A DNA stretch of 23,704 bases from Bacteroidales bacterium. GTDB lineage: Bacteria; Bacteroidota; Bacteroidia; Bacteroidales; UBA10428. A program made the position numbers and the translations under genes. The DNA is taken from positions 1 through 23,704 of the forward strand of contig JAFGQQ010000018.1 of the NCBI GenBank assembly GCA_016935595.1. Direction: 5' to 3'. Below, piece by piece: positions 16,787-23,704 of the stretch (the first letter of the stretch is position 1; each line of letters starts with the position of its first letter). Under the pieces are notes generated by a model, which saw only the letters and a program-made list of their open reading frames with translations, was not told where the DNA came from and did not search any database.

Positions 16787-17809
16787 ATGACAAAGATTGA
16801 TTTAAAACCGGCATATTTTTCCCTTGTACTTCTTTTTATTATTGTAATTACAGGTGTTTTTGGTTATATAATAATCGAAAAATTTAACTTTCTGGATGCC
16901 TTTTTTATGACTATAATTACTATTGCTACGGTTGGATTTCAGGAAGTTCATCCTTTATCTCCCTTAGGAAGAATATTTACAGCTTTTTTAATTATATTTA
17001 GTTTTGGAATATTTGCATATACAATTACAACTTTAACTAGATATGTTGTTGACGGTGTATTTAGAAATTATTTTAAATATAGTAAAGTGAAAAAACAAAT
17101 CGGAAAATTAGCAAACCACGTAATTGTTGTTGGTTATGGCAGGAATGGATCTCAAGCAGTTGAAGAACTGCACGATCATGGAATTAAATGTGTTATTATA
17201 GAGAACAGGCCGGAAAAGGTAATAGAATTGCAGCAAAGGCCGGATTTATTATATATCGCCGGAGATCCTTCACATGATGAGATATTAAAAGAGGCTGGCG
17301 TTGATAAAGCCAGGGCTTTAATTACGGTTTATCCGACCGATGAGGAAAATCTTTTTGTGGTTGTAACAGCCAGGGAGATGAATCCAGAAATAACTATTAT
17401 TAGTCGGGCTATTGATTTCACAACTATTAAAAAGCTTTATGCTGCAGGCGCTTCAAATGTAATTATGCCCGATAAAATTGGAGGACAAAGAATGGCTAAA
17501 ATGGTGGCTCAACCTAATGTTGTTGAATTTCTCGAAAGTATTATGCTACAAAAGCATGAAGATGTTTCGCTTGAAGAGATTTCATGCGATGGTTTGGCTG
17601 AGTGTTTTTCTGATCATACAATTGGAGAATTAAATATTAGGAATTTAACAGGTGCAAATATTATAGGATTAAAATCAAAAGATGGCTATATCTTCAATCC
17701 ATCATCTTCAACAAAATTAAGTTCCGATGATTTAATATTTGCATTAGGCGCACCACAAGAACTTACCAATTTAAAAGAGATACTTAAAGGCAGGCATATT
17801 AAAATATAA
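16787..17809 (+). CDS. Two-TM potassium-channel-like protein with RCK (TrkA-N/TrkA-C) domains
   Basis: The 340-residue protein has TM1 at about 10-31, a pore helix and filter at about 40-53, and TM2 at about 62-84. A cytoplasmic RCK N-domain (about 110-240) has the Rossmann signature V-V-G-Y-G-R-N-G-S-Q (114-123) and Glu139 at the end of strand 2. An RCK C-domain (about 250-340) follows. The plan is that of MthK/GsuK-type prokaryotic channels, gated by a ligand on the RCK ring. The filter reads T-V-G-F-Q-E (48-53) where classical K+ channels have T-V-G-Y-G-D/E, so potassium selectivity is likely but not certain. It begins one base after the DUF2851 stop and converges on the SiaC-like gene across 89 bases. 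Confidence 0.9.
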   Translation: MTKIDLKPAYFSLVLLFIIVITGVFGYIIIEKFNFLDAFFMTIITIATVGFQEVHPLSPLGRIFTAFLIIFSFGIFAYTITTLTRYVVDGVFRNYFKYSKVKKQIGKLANHVIVVGYGRNGSQAVEELHDHGIKCVIIENRPEKVIELQQRPDLLYIAGDPSHDEILKEAGVDKARALITVYPTDEENLFVVVTAREMNPEITIISRAIDFTTIKKLYAAGASNVIMPDKIGGQRMAKMVAQPNVVEFLESIMLQKHEDVSLEEISCDGLAECFSDHTIGELNIRNLTGANIIGLKSKDGYIFNPSSSTKLSSDDLIFALGAPQELTNLKEILKGRHIKI

Positions 17810-17898
17810 AAGATTTTTTTTTATAATGAGAAAAGCGAATTGTTTTATCTGGTTAGTTTTGGAAAAATATTAGATATAAGTAAAAGTCACTCGAAAGT

Positions 17899-18279
17899 TT
17901 AAGATTCGTATCCTATTAATTCAAATGGAAGGTCGACAAGTTCAGAATATTCTTCACCTGATTCTCTCATATCCTCATCGTCTTCAGGATAGTACCAATG
18001 TACTTTTACTGTATGTCCATCCTCAAACATTTCTTCTAGCTTAAAAAGTATATCTAATAATAATTTAGAAGATGCTGTATTAAAGTAAGTTAGTTTAAAG
18101 CAAAATATTGTTTCTGAGTTAGGTTTTTTTGAGTAATCATCTAACCAGCTAAGGACAGGTTCGAAAAATAAGTTAACATCTTCGGGGAGCGACATACCAG
18201 ATATTTCGAATACTTCATTATCAGCATCCAGAATTACTCTTGGTGTATCCTCTGTATTATTTATTTTTATTGTATCCAT
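17899..18279 (-). CDS. SiaC-like regulatory phosphoprotein (DUF1987) with Thr68
   Basis: This 126-residue DUF1987 protein has the same layout as the one at 5309-5686. It opens with T-P-R-V-I-L-D and F-E-I-S-G-M-S-L-P-E-D (12-34), then W-L-D-D-Y (45-49). The central block is F-K-L-T-Y-F-N-T-A-S-S-K (61-72), followed by the acidic W-Y-Y-P-E-D-D-E-D-M tail. Thr68 falls at exactly the number of the phosphorylated threonine of Pseudomonas aeruginosa SiaC, and the N-T-x-S-S-K context fits. In that system SiaB phosphorylates and SiaA dephosphorylates SiaC, and the unphosphorylated form activates the diguanylate cyclase SiaD. Here the gene sits 123 bases downstream of a SpoIIE-type phosphatase on the same strand, so a phosphatase-target pair is the natural reading. 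No kinase or cyclase is in the window, and the downstream target is unknown. Confidence 0.9.
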   Translation of the reverse strand: MDTIKINNTEDTPRVILDADNEVFEISGMSLPEDVNLFFEPVLSWLDDYSKKPNSETIFCFKLTYFNTASSKLLLDILFKLEEMFEDGHTVKVHWYYPEDDEDMRESGEEYSELVDLPFELIGYES

Positions 18280-18393
18280 ATTGTATGTTATACTGTAATT
18301 GCTTAATAATGTTTTGTTATGATATGTATATTTTTAGAATATCAATTTATAAAAAATAATAATAATATTCAATTTATTGAACTAATAAAAGAA

Positions 18394-18422
18394 CAAAAAT
18401 AATTAAATTTCAATACCAACAA
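18394..18422 (-). promoter_or_regulatory. Candidate separate promoter for the SiaC-like gene
   Basis: Read on the minus strand, TTG (18422-18420), an 18-base spacer and TATTTTTG (18401-18394) match the Bacteroidota consensus in both sequence and spacing. It straddles the stop codon of the phosphatase gene. Transcription would start near 18387 and give a leader of about 108 bases before the SiaC-like ATG, allowing it to be made in excess over the phosphatase. Confidence 0.48.
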
Positions 18423-20784
18423 TAAGCAAATCGTCTATTTGTTCATTTTCACCTTTCCATTCGTCGAATTTTTTTGATAATATCTTCTTTTGCTCTTTAA
18501 TTGTGTGATCTTGAATTTGAATTATAAGGTTTTTAAAATTATTGTATTTGAATTTTTTATTCTTTTCTCCACCAAATTGATCGGCAAATCCATCAGTAAA
18601 TAAGTAAAATTTATCTCCTGAAGATAATTGTATGGCTCTTGTGTTAAATTTTTCTTTTCTTTCAGTAATTCCAACCGGATACCTGTCTGGTTTAATTTCG
18701 TATAAGTAGAATGAATTGTAAATAATTTTTGTTTTAAGATCTTTTTTTGGAATATTAATAATATTTTTTGAAACAATATATAAAGGATTAAACGATCCGG
18801 CAAATTCCAGAGTATTAGTTGTAAAATTGAATTTACATAATGCAATATCAATTCCGTCTTTTGAAATAGGGCTATTTTCTTTCCTGTTCAATATTATTGA
18901 AAGATTTTCACGCAGATTATATAATATAGCAGCAGGTTCGTCAATTTTATTATCCGATACGATTTTATTTAATAGCGAATTTCCGATAATTGACATAAAT
19001 GCACCAGGAATACCATGTCCAGTACAATCGGCTGCAGCAATAATAGGATTATTATTTATTTCTGAATACCAGAAAAAATCTCCGCTTACAATACTTTTAG
19101 GCTTTAATAGAATAAATAGGTCTTTGAATTTGGTGTTTATTTTATTAATATGAGGCAAAATGGCTTCCTGTATTTTTTTTGCATAACTTATACTATCTGT
19201 TATATCTTTATTTTTTTGCCTGAGTTTTTCTTCAACATTTTTAATGGCTGTAATATTTGTATCAATTGCTACTAATCCTGTTATATCATTTTTTTCATTT
19301 AAAACCGGTGTTAAGGTTGTTTGAATCCATAAATTATTACCTGATTTATTAATTGTTTCTGTCTCTAAATCAATCGATTGTTTTGTTTTTAAGCATATTG
19401 TTAGTAGTTTGTCAATATCAGGATTTTCATTTATCTTTTTAATATTTTCTCCTATATTATATATTACTTCATTAAATGTATATCCGTATAACCTTTCAAA
19501 ACCAACATTGAACCATTGTAAGTTGCCTTTTTCATCATAAATAGATACGGCATTGTTTGTTTTGCTTGCAACTAAAGATAATTTTTCAAGATCTTTATTT
19601 ATGTTTATAAGTTGTTGTTTTTGTGCTTCTATTTCTTCGCGTTGTTCATTAGCTAATTTATTTCTTGCTTCAATGTTATCGAGCATTGAATTAAATTGAT
19701 TTGATAACTCAACAACTTCACTATTTCCCACAATATTAGTCCTTTCATCAAAATTGCCATCCGATATTCTCTTTATATTTTTAGCTAATTGCTGAATTGG
19801 CAGAGATATATCTTTTGATTTTTTATATATTAATGAAAAAATAATAAGAATTATTATACAAAATAGAAATACTATTTTCAATAATTCAAATTGTAATAAT
19901 CTTTTTTCATTAGTTCTGTCTGTTATTATTCTAATTACGGCGCCTTTATATAAATCTGTATTTCGTATATCAAGATAAATATAATCAAAATTATATTTGT
20001 TTTTGTCTTCATAAACAGTGCGTGTTTGTGGATGTTTATCCTTGAAAACTTTATTAAGTATTTTTTCATGATCTTTTATTAGAATAGCATCTTTATTTAG
20101 AGAAAAAGGATTATCGGCAACAATAAATAAGTCAACTGATTTAATACTTGTATGTTCTTCAGATAATTTATTCAGATGTGCTTTAATAAACTCAATAATC
20201 TCGTCAGCTCTTTTAGAATATGTGCCGAGTTCAACTATATACTTTCCATCTTTGGCAGGTTGATAAGTATACTTTCTTAATCTTTTTGTGCGTGCTTCAA
20301 TTGTAAATCTTTCGCTTTTAAATATTTTATTCTCAAAAATTTCGCGTAAATATTTTTCATGTTCAATGCCAAAATTGAAAAAATTTAAATTATAATCCTT
20401 TCTAAAGGTAGTATTAACAACAATTCCATTTTGGTCAATAATATAAATATCTTCAAAATTAGGGTCCATATTTAAATCCTCTCTAATCTTATTGAGATCT
20501 ATTTTATCAATATTGCTTTTACCTGTAAGGTATTTATTTATTATTAATTCACTGTATTTTCTCATTCTTTCTTCTAAAAGATCTTCATGAATCATTAAAG
20601 CAAGATCTTGGAATTGCATTATATGGTTTATCTCATTAATAAGAATTTGGTTTTTAATGTTATTCGATTCTGTTAATTTGATTTTTGTATAACGGATATT
20701 ATATATTGCCAGAATTATTAAACCCAAACAAACAGGTATTATAATATTGGTTACTAACTGTTTAAAAATTGTTGAGTTCTTCAT
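18403..20784 (-). CDS. Membrane sensor SpoIIE/PP2C-type serine phosphatase with Cache-like, HAMP and PAS domains (SiaA-like)
   Basis: The 793-residue protein has TM1 at about 9-29 and TM2 at about 300-320. Between them is an extracytoplasmic sensor of about 270 residues with a Cache-like block, I-Y-I-I-D-Q-N-G-I-V-V-N-T-T (113-126). HAMP follows (about 321-373), then a coiled coil (about 374-403) and a PAS domain (about 405-515, with W-F-N-V-G-F-E-R-L-Y-G-Y). The SpoIIE phosphatase domain spans about 535-793. Its metal-binding motifs are intact: G-D-F-F-W-Y (568-573), D-C-T-G-H-G-I-P-G-A-F-M-S (586-598), D-G-I-D (643-646), L-F-T-D-G-F-A-D-Q-F-G-G and D-D (784-785). It should dephosphorylate a phosphoserine/threonine partner in response to an external signal. 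The adjacent SiaC-like gene is the obvious candidate. The architecture resembles Pseudomonas SiaA with an added PAS domain. Confidence 0.92.
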   Translation of the reverse strand: MKNSTIFKQLVTNIIIPVCLGLIILAIYNIRYTKIKLTESNNIKNQILINEINHIMQFQDLALMIHEDLLEERMRKYSELIINKYLTGKSNIDKIDLNKIREDLNMDPNFEDIYIIDQNGIVVNTTFRKDYNLNFFNFGIEHEKYLREIFENKIFKSERFTIEARTKRLRKYTYQPAKDGKYIVELGTYSKRADEIIEFIKAHLNKLSEEHTSIKSVDLFIVADNPFSLNKDAILIKDHEKILNKVFKDKHPQTRTVYEDKNKYNFDYIYLDIRNTDLYKGAVIRIITDRTNEKRLLQFELLKIVFLFCIIILIIFSLIYKKSKDISLPIQQLAKNIKRISDGNFDERTNIVGNSEVVELSNQFNSMLDNIEARNKLANEQREEIEAQKQQLININKDLEKLSLVASKTNNAVSIYDEKGNLQWFNVGFERLYGYTFNEVIYNIGENIKKINENPDIDKLLTICLKTKQSIDLETETINKSGNNLWIQTTLTPVLNEKNDITGLVAIDTNITAIKNVEEKLRQKNKDITDSISYAKKIQEAILPHINKINTKFKDLFILLKPKSIVSGDFFWYSEINNNPIIAAADCTGHGIPGAFMSIIGNSLLNKIVSDNKIDEPAAILYNLRENLSIILNRKENSPISKDGIDIALCKFNFTTNTLEFAGSFNPLYIVSKNIINIPKKDLKTKIIYNSFYLYEIKPDRYPVGITERKEKFNTRAIQLSSGDKFYLFTDGFADQFGGEKNKKFKYNNFKNLIIQIQDHTIKEQKKILSKKFDEWKGENEQIDDLLIVGIEI

Positions 20785-20821
20785 TCAAGAAGCATTATAA
20801 TTTTTGCTGAAAGTAAAAGTA

Positions 20822-20829
20822 CAAACTTA
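20822..20829 (-). promoter_or_regulatory. Candidate -7 box TAAGTTTG for the phosphatase gene
   Basis: The minus-strand octamer matches TAnnTTTG exactly and lies 37 bases before the phosphatase ATG, a plausible distance. A TTG occurs only 12 bases upstream, closer than the usual 17-23, so the -33 element is poor. The remaining 20830-20995 part of the divergent spacer shows no gene or RNA element that I recognise. Confidence 0.35.
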
Positions 20830-20995
20830 AAATTTATTTGTCAATATCTGACTTTTTCTTTAATTTAAACATTTACGATCAATATTATATTAAGTTGCTA
20901 TCTATTTCCGGTATTTTTTAATTCCTTAATTAATTTTTTTAGCGGCACTTAAAAATATAAATTTTTTATGTATTCAATTTAATTCAATTTTTATA

Positions 20996-21025
20996 TTGAT
21001 AATAACAAAAAAATAGATATTTTTG
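20996..21025 (+). promoter_or_regulatory. Promoter of rpsO
   Basis: TTG at 20996-20998, a 19-base spacer and TATTTTTG at 21018-21025 form the best Bacteroidota-type promoter in the window, with consensus sequence and optimal spacing. Transcription should start near 21031-21033, leaving a leader of about 40 bases before the rpsO ATG. That leader contains a small CTTGA-TTG-TCAAG hairpin (21031-21043) and an 18-base palindrome (21044-21061). Confidence 0.65.
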
Positions 21026-21071
21026 CAAACCTTGATTGTCAAGAATTAATAATTATTAATTTATTGAAAAT

Positions 21072-21341
21072 ATGTACTTAACAACTGAAAAGAAAAAAGA
21101 AATTTTCAAAGAATTTGGAAAGAAAGACATTAATACTGGTTCTGCTGAGGGTCAAATTGCATTATTCACTAATAGAATTAACCATTTAACCGAACATCTT
21201 AAAATTAATCGGAAAGATTACAGTACTCAAAGAGCTCTTCTGAAATTAGTTGGTAAGAGAAGAAAATTACTAGATTATTTAAAAGATATAGATATTGAAA
21301 AATACCGAACCTTACTAAAATCATTGAATTTACGTAAGTAA
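21072..21341 (+). CDS. rpsO: 30S ribosomal protein S15
   Basis: S15 is an early-binding protein of the 30S platform that recognises the three-way junction of 16S rRNA helices 20-22 and forms a bridge to the 50S subunit. The 89-residue length equals that of E. coli. Family blocks are clear: the N-terminal T-G-S-A-E-G-Q-I-A-L-F-T (22-33), then H-L-T-E-H-L-K-I-N-R-K-D-Y-S (37-50), then L-L-K-L-V-G-K-R-R-K-L-L-D-Y-L (56-70). It has its own promoter and terminator and is followed by pnp, the S15-PNPase arrangement that is conserved across bacteria. S15 commonly represses its own translation through the leader, but the structure is not conserved between phyla. Confidence 0.97.
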   Translation: MYLTTEKKKEIFKEFGKKDINTGSAEGQIALFTNRINHLTEHLKINRKDYSTQRALLKLVGKRRKLLDYLKDIDIEKYRTLLKSLNLRK

Positions 21342-21347
21342 TTATTT

Positions 21348-21380
21348 GAAAAGGCAATTCATTTATTGCCTTTTCTTATT
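21348..21380 (+). terminator. Intrinsic terminator after rpsO
   Basis: A perfect 10-bp stem, GAAAAGGCAA (21348-21357) with TTGCCTTTTC (21366-21375), closes an 8-base loop and runs into TTATTT. It begins 6 bases after the rpsO stop and ends about 57 bases before the pnp ATG. It could end a monocistronic rpsO transcript, act as a partial terminator, or mark the RNA processing site that controls pnp in other bacteria. Confidence 0.8.
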
Positions 21381-21437
21381 TAAAATGTGGGGTTTAATTC
21401 CATAATTTATTAACAATTATCAATTATTTATTTTTTT

Positions 21438-23561
21438 ATGCAAAATTATGTTCAAAAAACTTTTCAATTAGACGAGAATAGAACAGTTACGATTGAAACA
21501 GGTAAATTAGCAAGACAAGCGGATGGTGCCGTTATTGTGAAACAAGGAAGAACAATGTTAATAGCTACAGTTGTTTCTGCCAAAGAAGCTAAAGAAGATG
21601 TAGATTTTATGCCATTATCAGTTGAATACAAAGAAAAGTTCGCCGCACTTGGAAGGTTTCCCGGAGGATTTATGAAACGTGAAGCCAGACCATCAGATAA
21701 CGAAATATTAGTTGCCAGGTTGGTCGACAGAGCTTTAAGACCGCTTTTCCCGGAAGATTATCATGCTGAAACTTTTGTAACCATAAATTTAATTTCAGCT
21801 GATAAAGAAACTATACCTGATTCTCTTGCAGGCTTAGCTGCCTCTGCCGCATTATCGATTTCCGATGTGCCATTTAACGGTCCAATTTCAGAAGTTAGAG
21901 TTGCCCGTATAAATGGTAAACTTATTATAAATCCAACATTTACTGAATTGGAAGAAGCTGATATTGATATTATTGTTGGCGCCACTATTGATAATATTTT
22001 AATGGTTGAAGGTGAGATGAAAGAGGTTTCGGAAAATGAAATGCTGGAAGCAATCAAATTTGCACATGAAGCAATTAAAATGCAATGTCAAACACAATTA
22101 GAATTTGCCCAATTAATTAAGAAAGAAAAACGTGTATATTCTCATGAAATAAATGATGAAGAATTAAAGCTGAAAATTCATAAAGAAACTTATGATAAGG
22201 TTTATAATTTAGCAAAATCAAAAATTCAAATAAAGCAGGAACGAAAAGCTGCTTTTGATAAAATATTAGAGGATTTTATTAATACTTTAGATGAACCTGA
22301 TGAACAAACTTTATTCTTAGCAGAAAAATATTTTCATAATGTTGAGAAAGAGGCAGTAAGAAATTTAGTTTTGAATGAAGGTGTGCGCTTAGATGGCAGA
22401 AAGCACGATGAAATAAGACCTATTTGGTGTGAAATAGATTATTTACCTGCTGCACATGGTTCTGCAATTTTTACTCGTGGCGAAACGCAATCTTTAACAA
22501 CTGTTACATTAGGAACAAAATTAGATGAAAAGATTGTTGATGAAGTACTTGTGCAAGGGACAGAAAAATTTGTGTTACATTATAATTTCCCCCCTTTTTC
22601 CACAGGAGATGCTAAACCTGCAAGGGGTTTATCAAGACGTGAAATAGGACACGGGAATTTAGCACACAGATCATTAAAAAATATGATGCCATCTGAAGAA
22701 GAAGATCCATATGCTATACGAGTTGTTTCCGATATCCTTGAATCAAATGGTTCGTCATCAATGGCAACAGTTTGTGCCGGAACACTTGCTTTAATGGATG
22801 CAGGTGTTAAAATTAAAAAACCTGTTTCAGGTATTGCCATGGGTTTAATAACTGACGTTAAAACTGGAAAATATGCAATTCTTTCTGATATATTAGGGGA
22901 CGAAGACCATTTAGGTGATATGGATTTTAAAGTTGCAGGCACAAAAGATGGAATTACTGCAACTCAAATGGATATAAAAGTTGAAGGGCTTTCTTATGAA
23001 ATTTTGGAAAAGGCATTAGAACGGGCAAAACAAGGCAGATTACATATCTTAGGAAAAATAACAGAAATAATAAGTGAACCAAGAAAAGAATTAAAGCCCC
23101 ATGCTCCTCGAATTGAACAATTTTATATTCCAAAAGATTTAATAGGCGCTTTAATTGGCCCGGGAGGGAAAATTGTCCAAGATATTCAACAAAAAACTGA
23201 TACTGTTGTAGTTATAGAAGAAAAAAATGGGAAGGGTTTAGTTAATGTTTCGGCCACTAATAAAGATTCGATTGAAAAAGCTATGCAATTAATTACTGAA
23301 ATATTGGCAATACCTGAAATTGGAAAGGAATATGTTGGTAAAGTGAAATCAATTTTAGATTTTGGAGCATTTGTGGAATTTTTACCAGGCAAGGATGGAT
23401 TATTACATATTTCTGAAATAGAATGGAATAGGATAAAATCTGTAAAAGATGTGTTAAAGGAAGGAGATGAAGTTAAAGTTAAATTAATTGAAATTGACCC
23501 GAAAACCGGAAAATTCAGGTTGTCGAGGAAAGTTTTATTACCAAAGCCTGATAAACAATAG
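21438..23561 (+). CDS. pnp: Polyribonucleotide nucleotidyltransferase (PNPase)
   Basis: PNPase degrades RNA 3' to 5' by phosphorolysis and can add 3' tails. The 707-residue length is standard. The first RNase PH domain (about 10-145) has [12 protein letters not shown] (74-85). The linking helical domain is at about 245-320. The second, catalytic RNase PH domain (about 325-550) has [18 protein letters not shown] and [13 protein letters not shown] (484-496). In it, Asp488 and Asp494 match the catalytic Asp486 and Asp492 of E. coli. A KH domain (about 555-615, L-I-G-P-G-G-K-I) and an S1 domain (about 620-695, [15 protein letters not shown]) follow, and the tail is short. It lies 96 bases after rpsO. 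No exact promoter box was found, so read-through past the terminator may supply part of its expression. Confidence 0.97.
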   Translation: MQNYVQKTFQLDENRTVTIETGKLARQADGAVIVKQGRTMLIATVVSAKEAKEDVDFMPLSVEYKEKFAALGRFPGGFMKREARPSDNEILVARLVDRALRPLFPEDYHAETFVTINLISADKETIPDSLAGLAASAALSISDVPFNGPISEVRVARINGKLIINPTFTELEEADIDIIVGATIDNILMVEGEMKEVSENEMLEAIKFAHEAIKMQCQTQLEFAQLIKKEKRVYSHEINDEELKLKIHKETYDKVYNLAKSKIQIKQERKAAFDKILEDFINTLDEPDEQTLFLAEKYFHNVEKEAVRNLVLNEGVRLDGRKHDEIRPIWCEIDYLPAAHGSAIFTRGETQSLTTVTLGTKLDEKIVDEVLVQGTEKFVLHYNFPPFSTGDAKPARGLSRREIGHGNLAHRSLKNMMPSEEEDPYAIRVVSDILESNGSSSMATVCAGTLALMDAGVKIKKPVSGIAMGLITDVKTGKYAILSDILGDEDHLGDMDFKVAGTKDGITATQMDIKVEGLSYEILEKALERAKQGRLHILGKITEIISEPRKELKPHAPRIEQFYIPKDLIGALIGPGGKIVQDIQQKTDTVVVIEEKNGKGLVNVSATNKDSIEKAMQLITEILAIPEIGKEYVGKVKSILDFGAFVEFLPGKDGLLHISEIEWNRIKSVKDVLKEGDEVKVKLIEIDPKTGKFRLSRKVLLPKPDKQ

Positions 23562-23704
23562 GAATCGGATAAGTTAATTTTGGAATTTTGAAAAATTCAT
23601 AATAAACAATAATTTAAATTTTATATATATTATTAATCAATTATAGAATAAAAGAAATTCTTATTTAGGTTATAAAAATAGTAGTTATTTTAATCTCATA
23701 TTTG
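23562..23704. other. Spacer after pnp at the window edge
   Basis: AT-rich sequence with no gene and no clear terminator. One TAATTTTG octamer at 23575-23582 matches the -7 consensus but has no -33 partner and is 122 bases from the edge. In many Bacteroidota I recall rpoD following pnp, so a promoter for a downstream gene is possible but cannot be seen here. Confidence 0.3.

Overview
The window looks like a core-genome segment of a low-GC Bacteroidota (Bacteroidetes) bacterium. Four things point there: the LpxC-FabZ fusion protein, the Bacteroidota-type PurM and arginine decarboxylase, a DUF2851 protein, and promoter-like boxes of the Bacteroidota form TTG-N(17-23)-TAnnTTTG instead of the usual -35/-10. 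No rRNA, tRNA, CRISPR array, transposase or phage gene was seen. The taxonomic call is from recalled family features, not from a search.

Region 1 (1-5076, minus strand) is a lipid A operon. In transcription order it holds an HD-domain phosphohydrolase, lpxD, the lpxC-fabZ fusion and lpxA, then the first 102 codons of a membrane sensor protein (probably a histidine kinase) cut by the window edge. Together the Lpx proteins catalyse the first acylation, the committed deacetylation and the second acylation of UDP-GlcNAc, and the FabZ part supplies hydroxyacyl-chain dehydration. Upstream lie a 98-bp imperfect palindromic repeat (5171-5268) and a lone SiaC-like (DUF1987) gene.

Region 2 (5687-10681, plus strand) has a 325-bp gene-free stretch with three dyad structures, one a strong hairpin directly before rimP. 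It is followed by rimP-nusA-infB, the classic ribosome-maturation, transcription-elongation and translation-initiation operon. infB converges on an arginine decarboxylase gene, and their stop codons overlap.

Region 3 (12070-17809) starts with an AT-rich divergent spacer. It then carries purM, prfA, pyrF, a DUF2851 gene and a two-TM RCK potassium-channel-like gene, all on the plus strand and closely packed: purine synthesis, translation termination, pyrimidine synthesis, an uncharacterised conserved protein and ion transport.

Region 4 (17899-20784, minus strand) is a signalling pair. A membrane phosphatase (Cache-like sensor, HAMP, PAS, SpoIIE/PP2C) precedes a second SiaC-like protein whose Thr68 lies at the same position as the phospho-threonine of Pseudomonas SiaC. 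No SiaB kinase or SiaD cyclase is present in the window. This is the most interesting system here, especially alongside the second SiaC paralogue 12.2 kb away with Ser at that position.

Region 5 (20996-23561, plus strand) is rpsO with a good promoter and an intrinsic terminator, then pnp, the conserved S15/PNPase pair. The last 143 bases hold no recognised feature.
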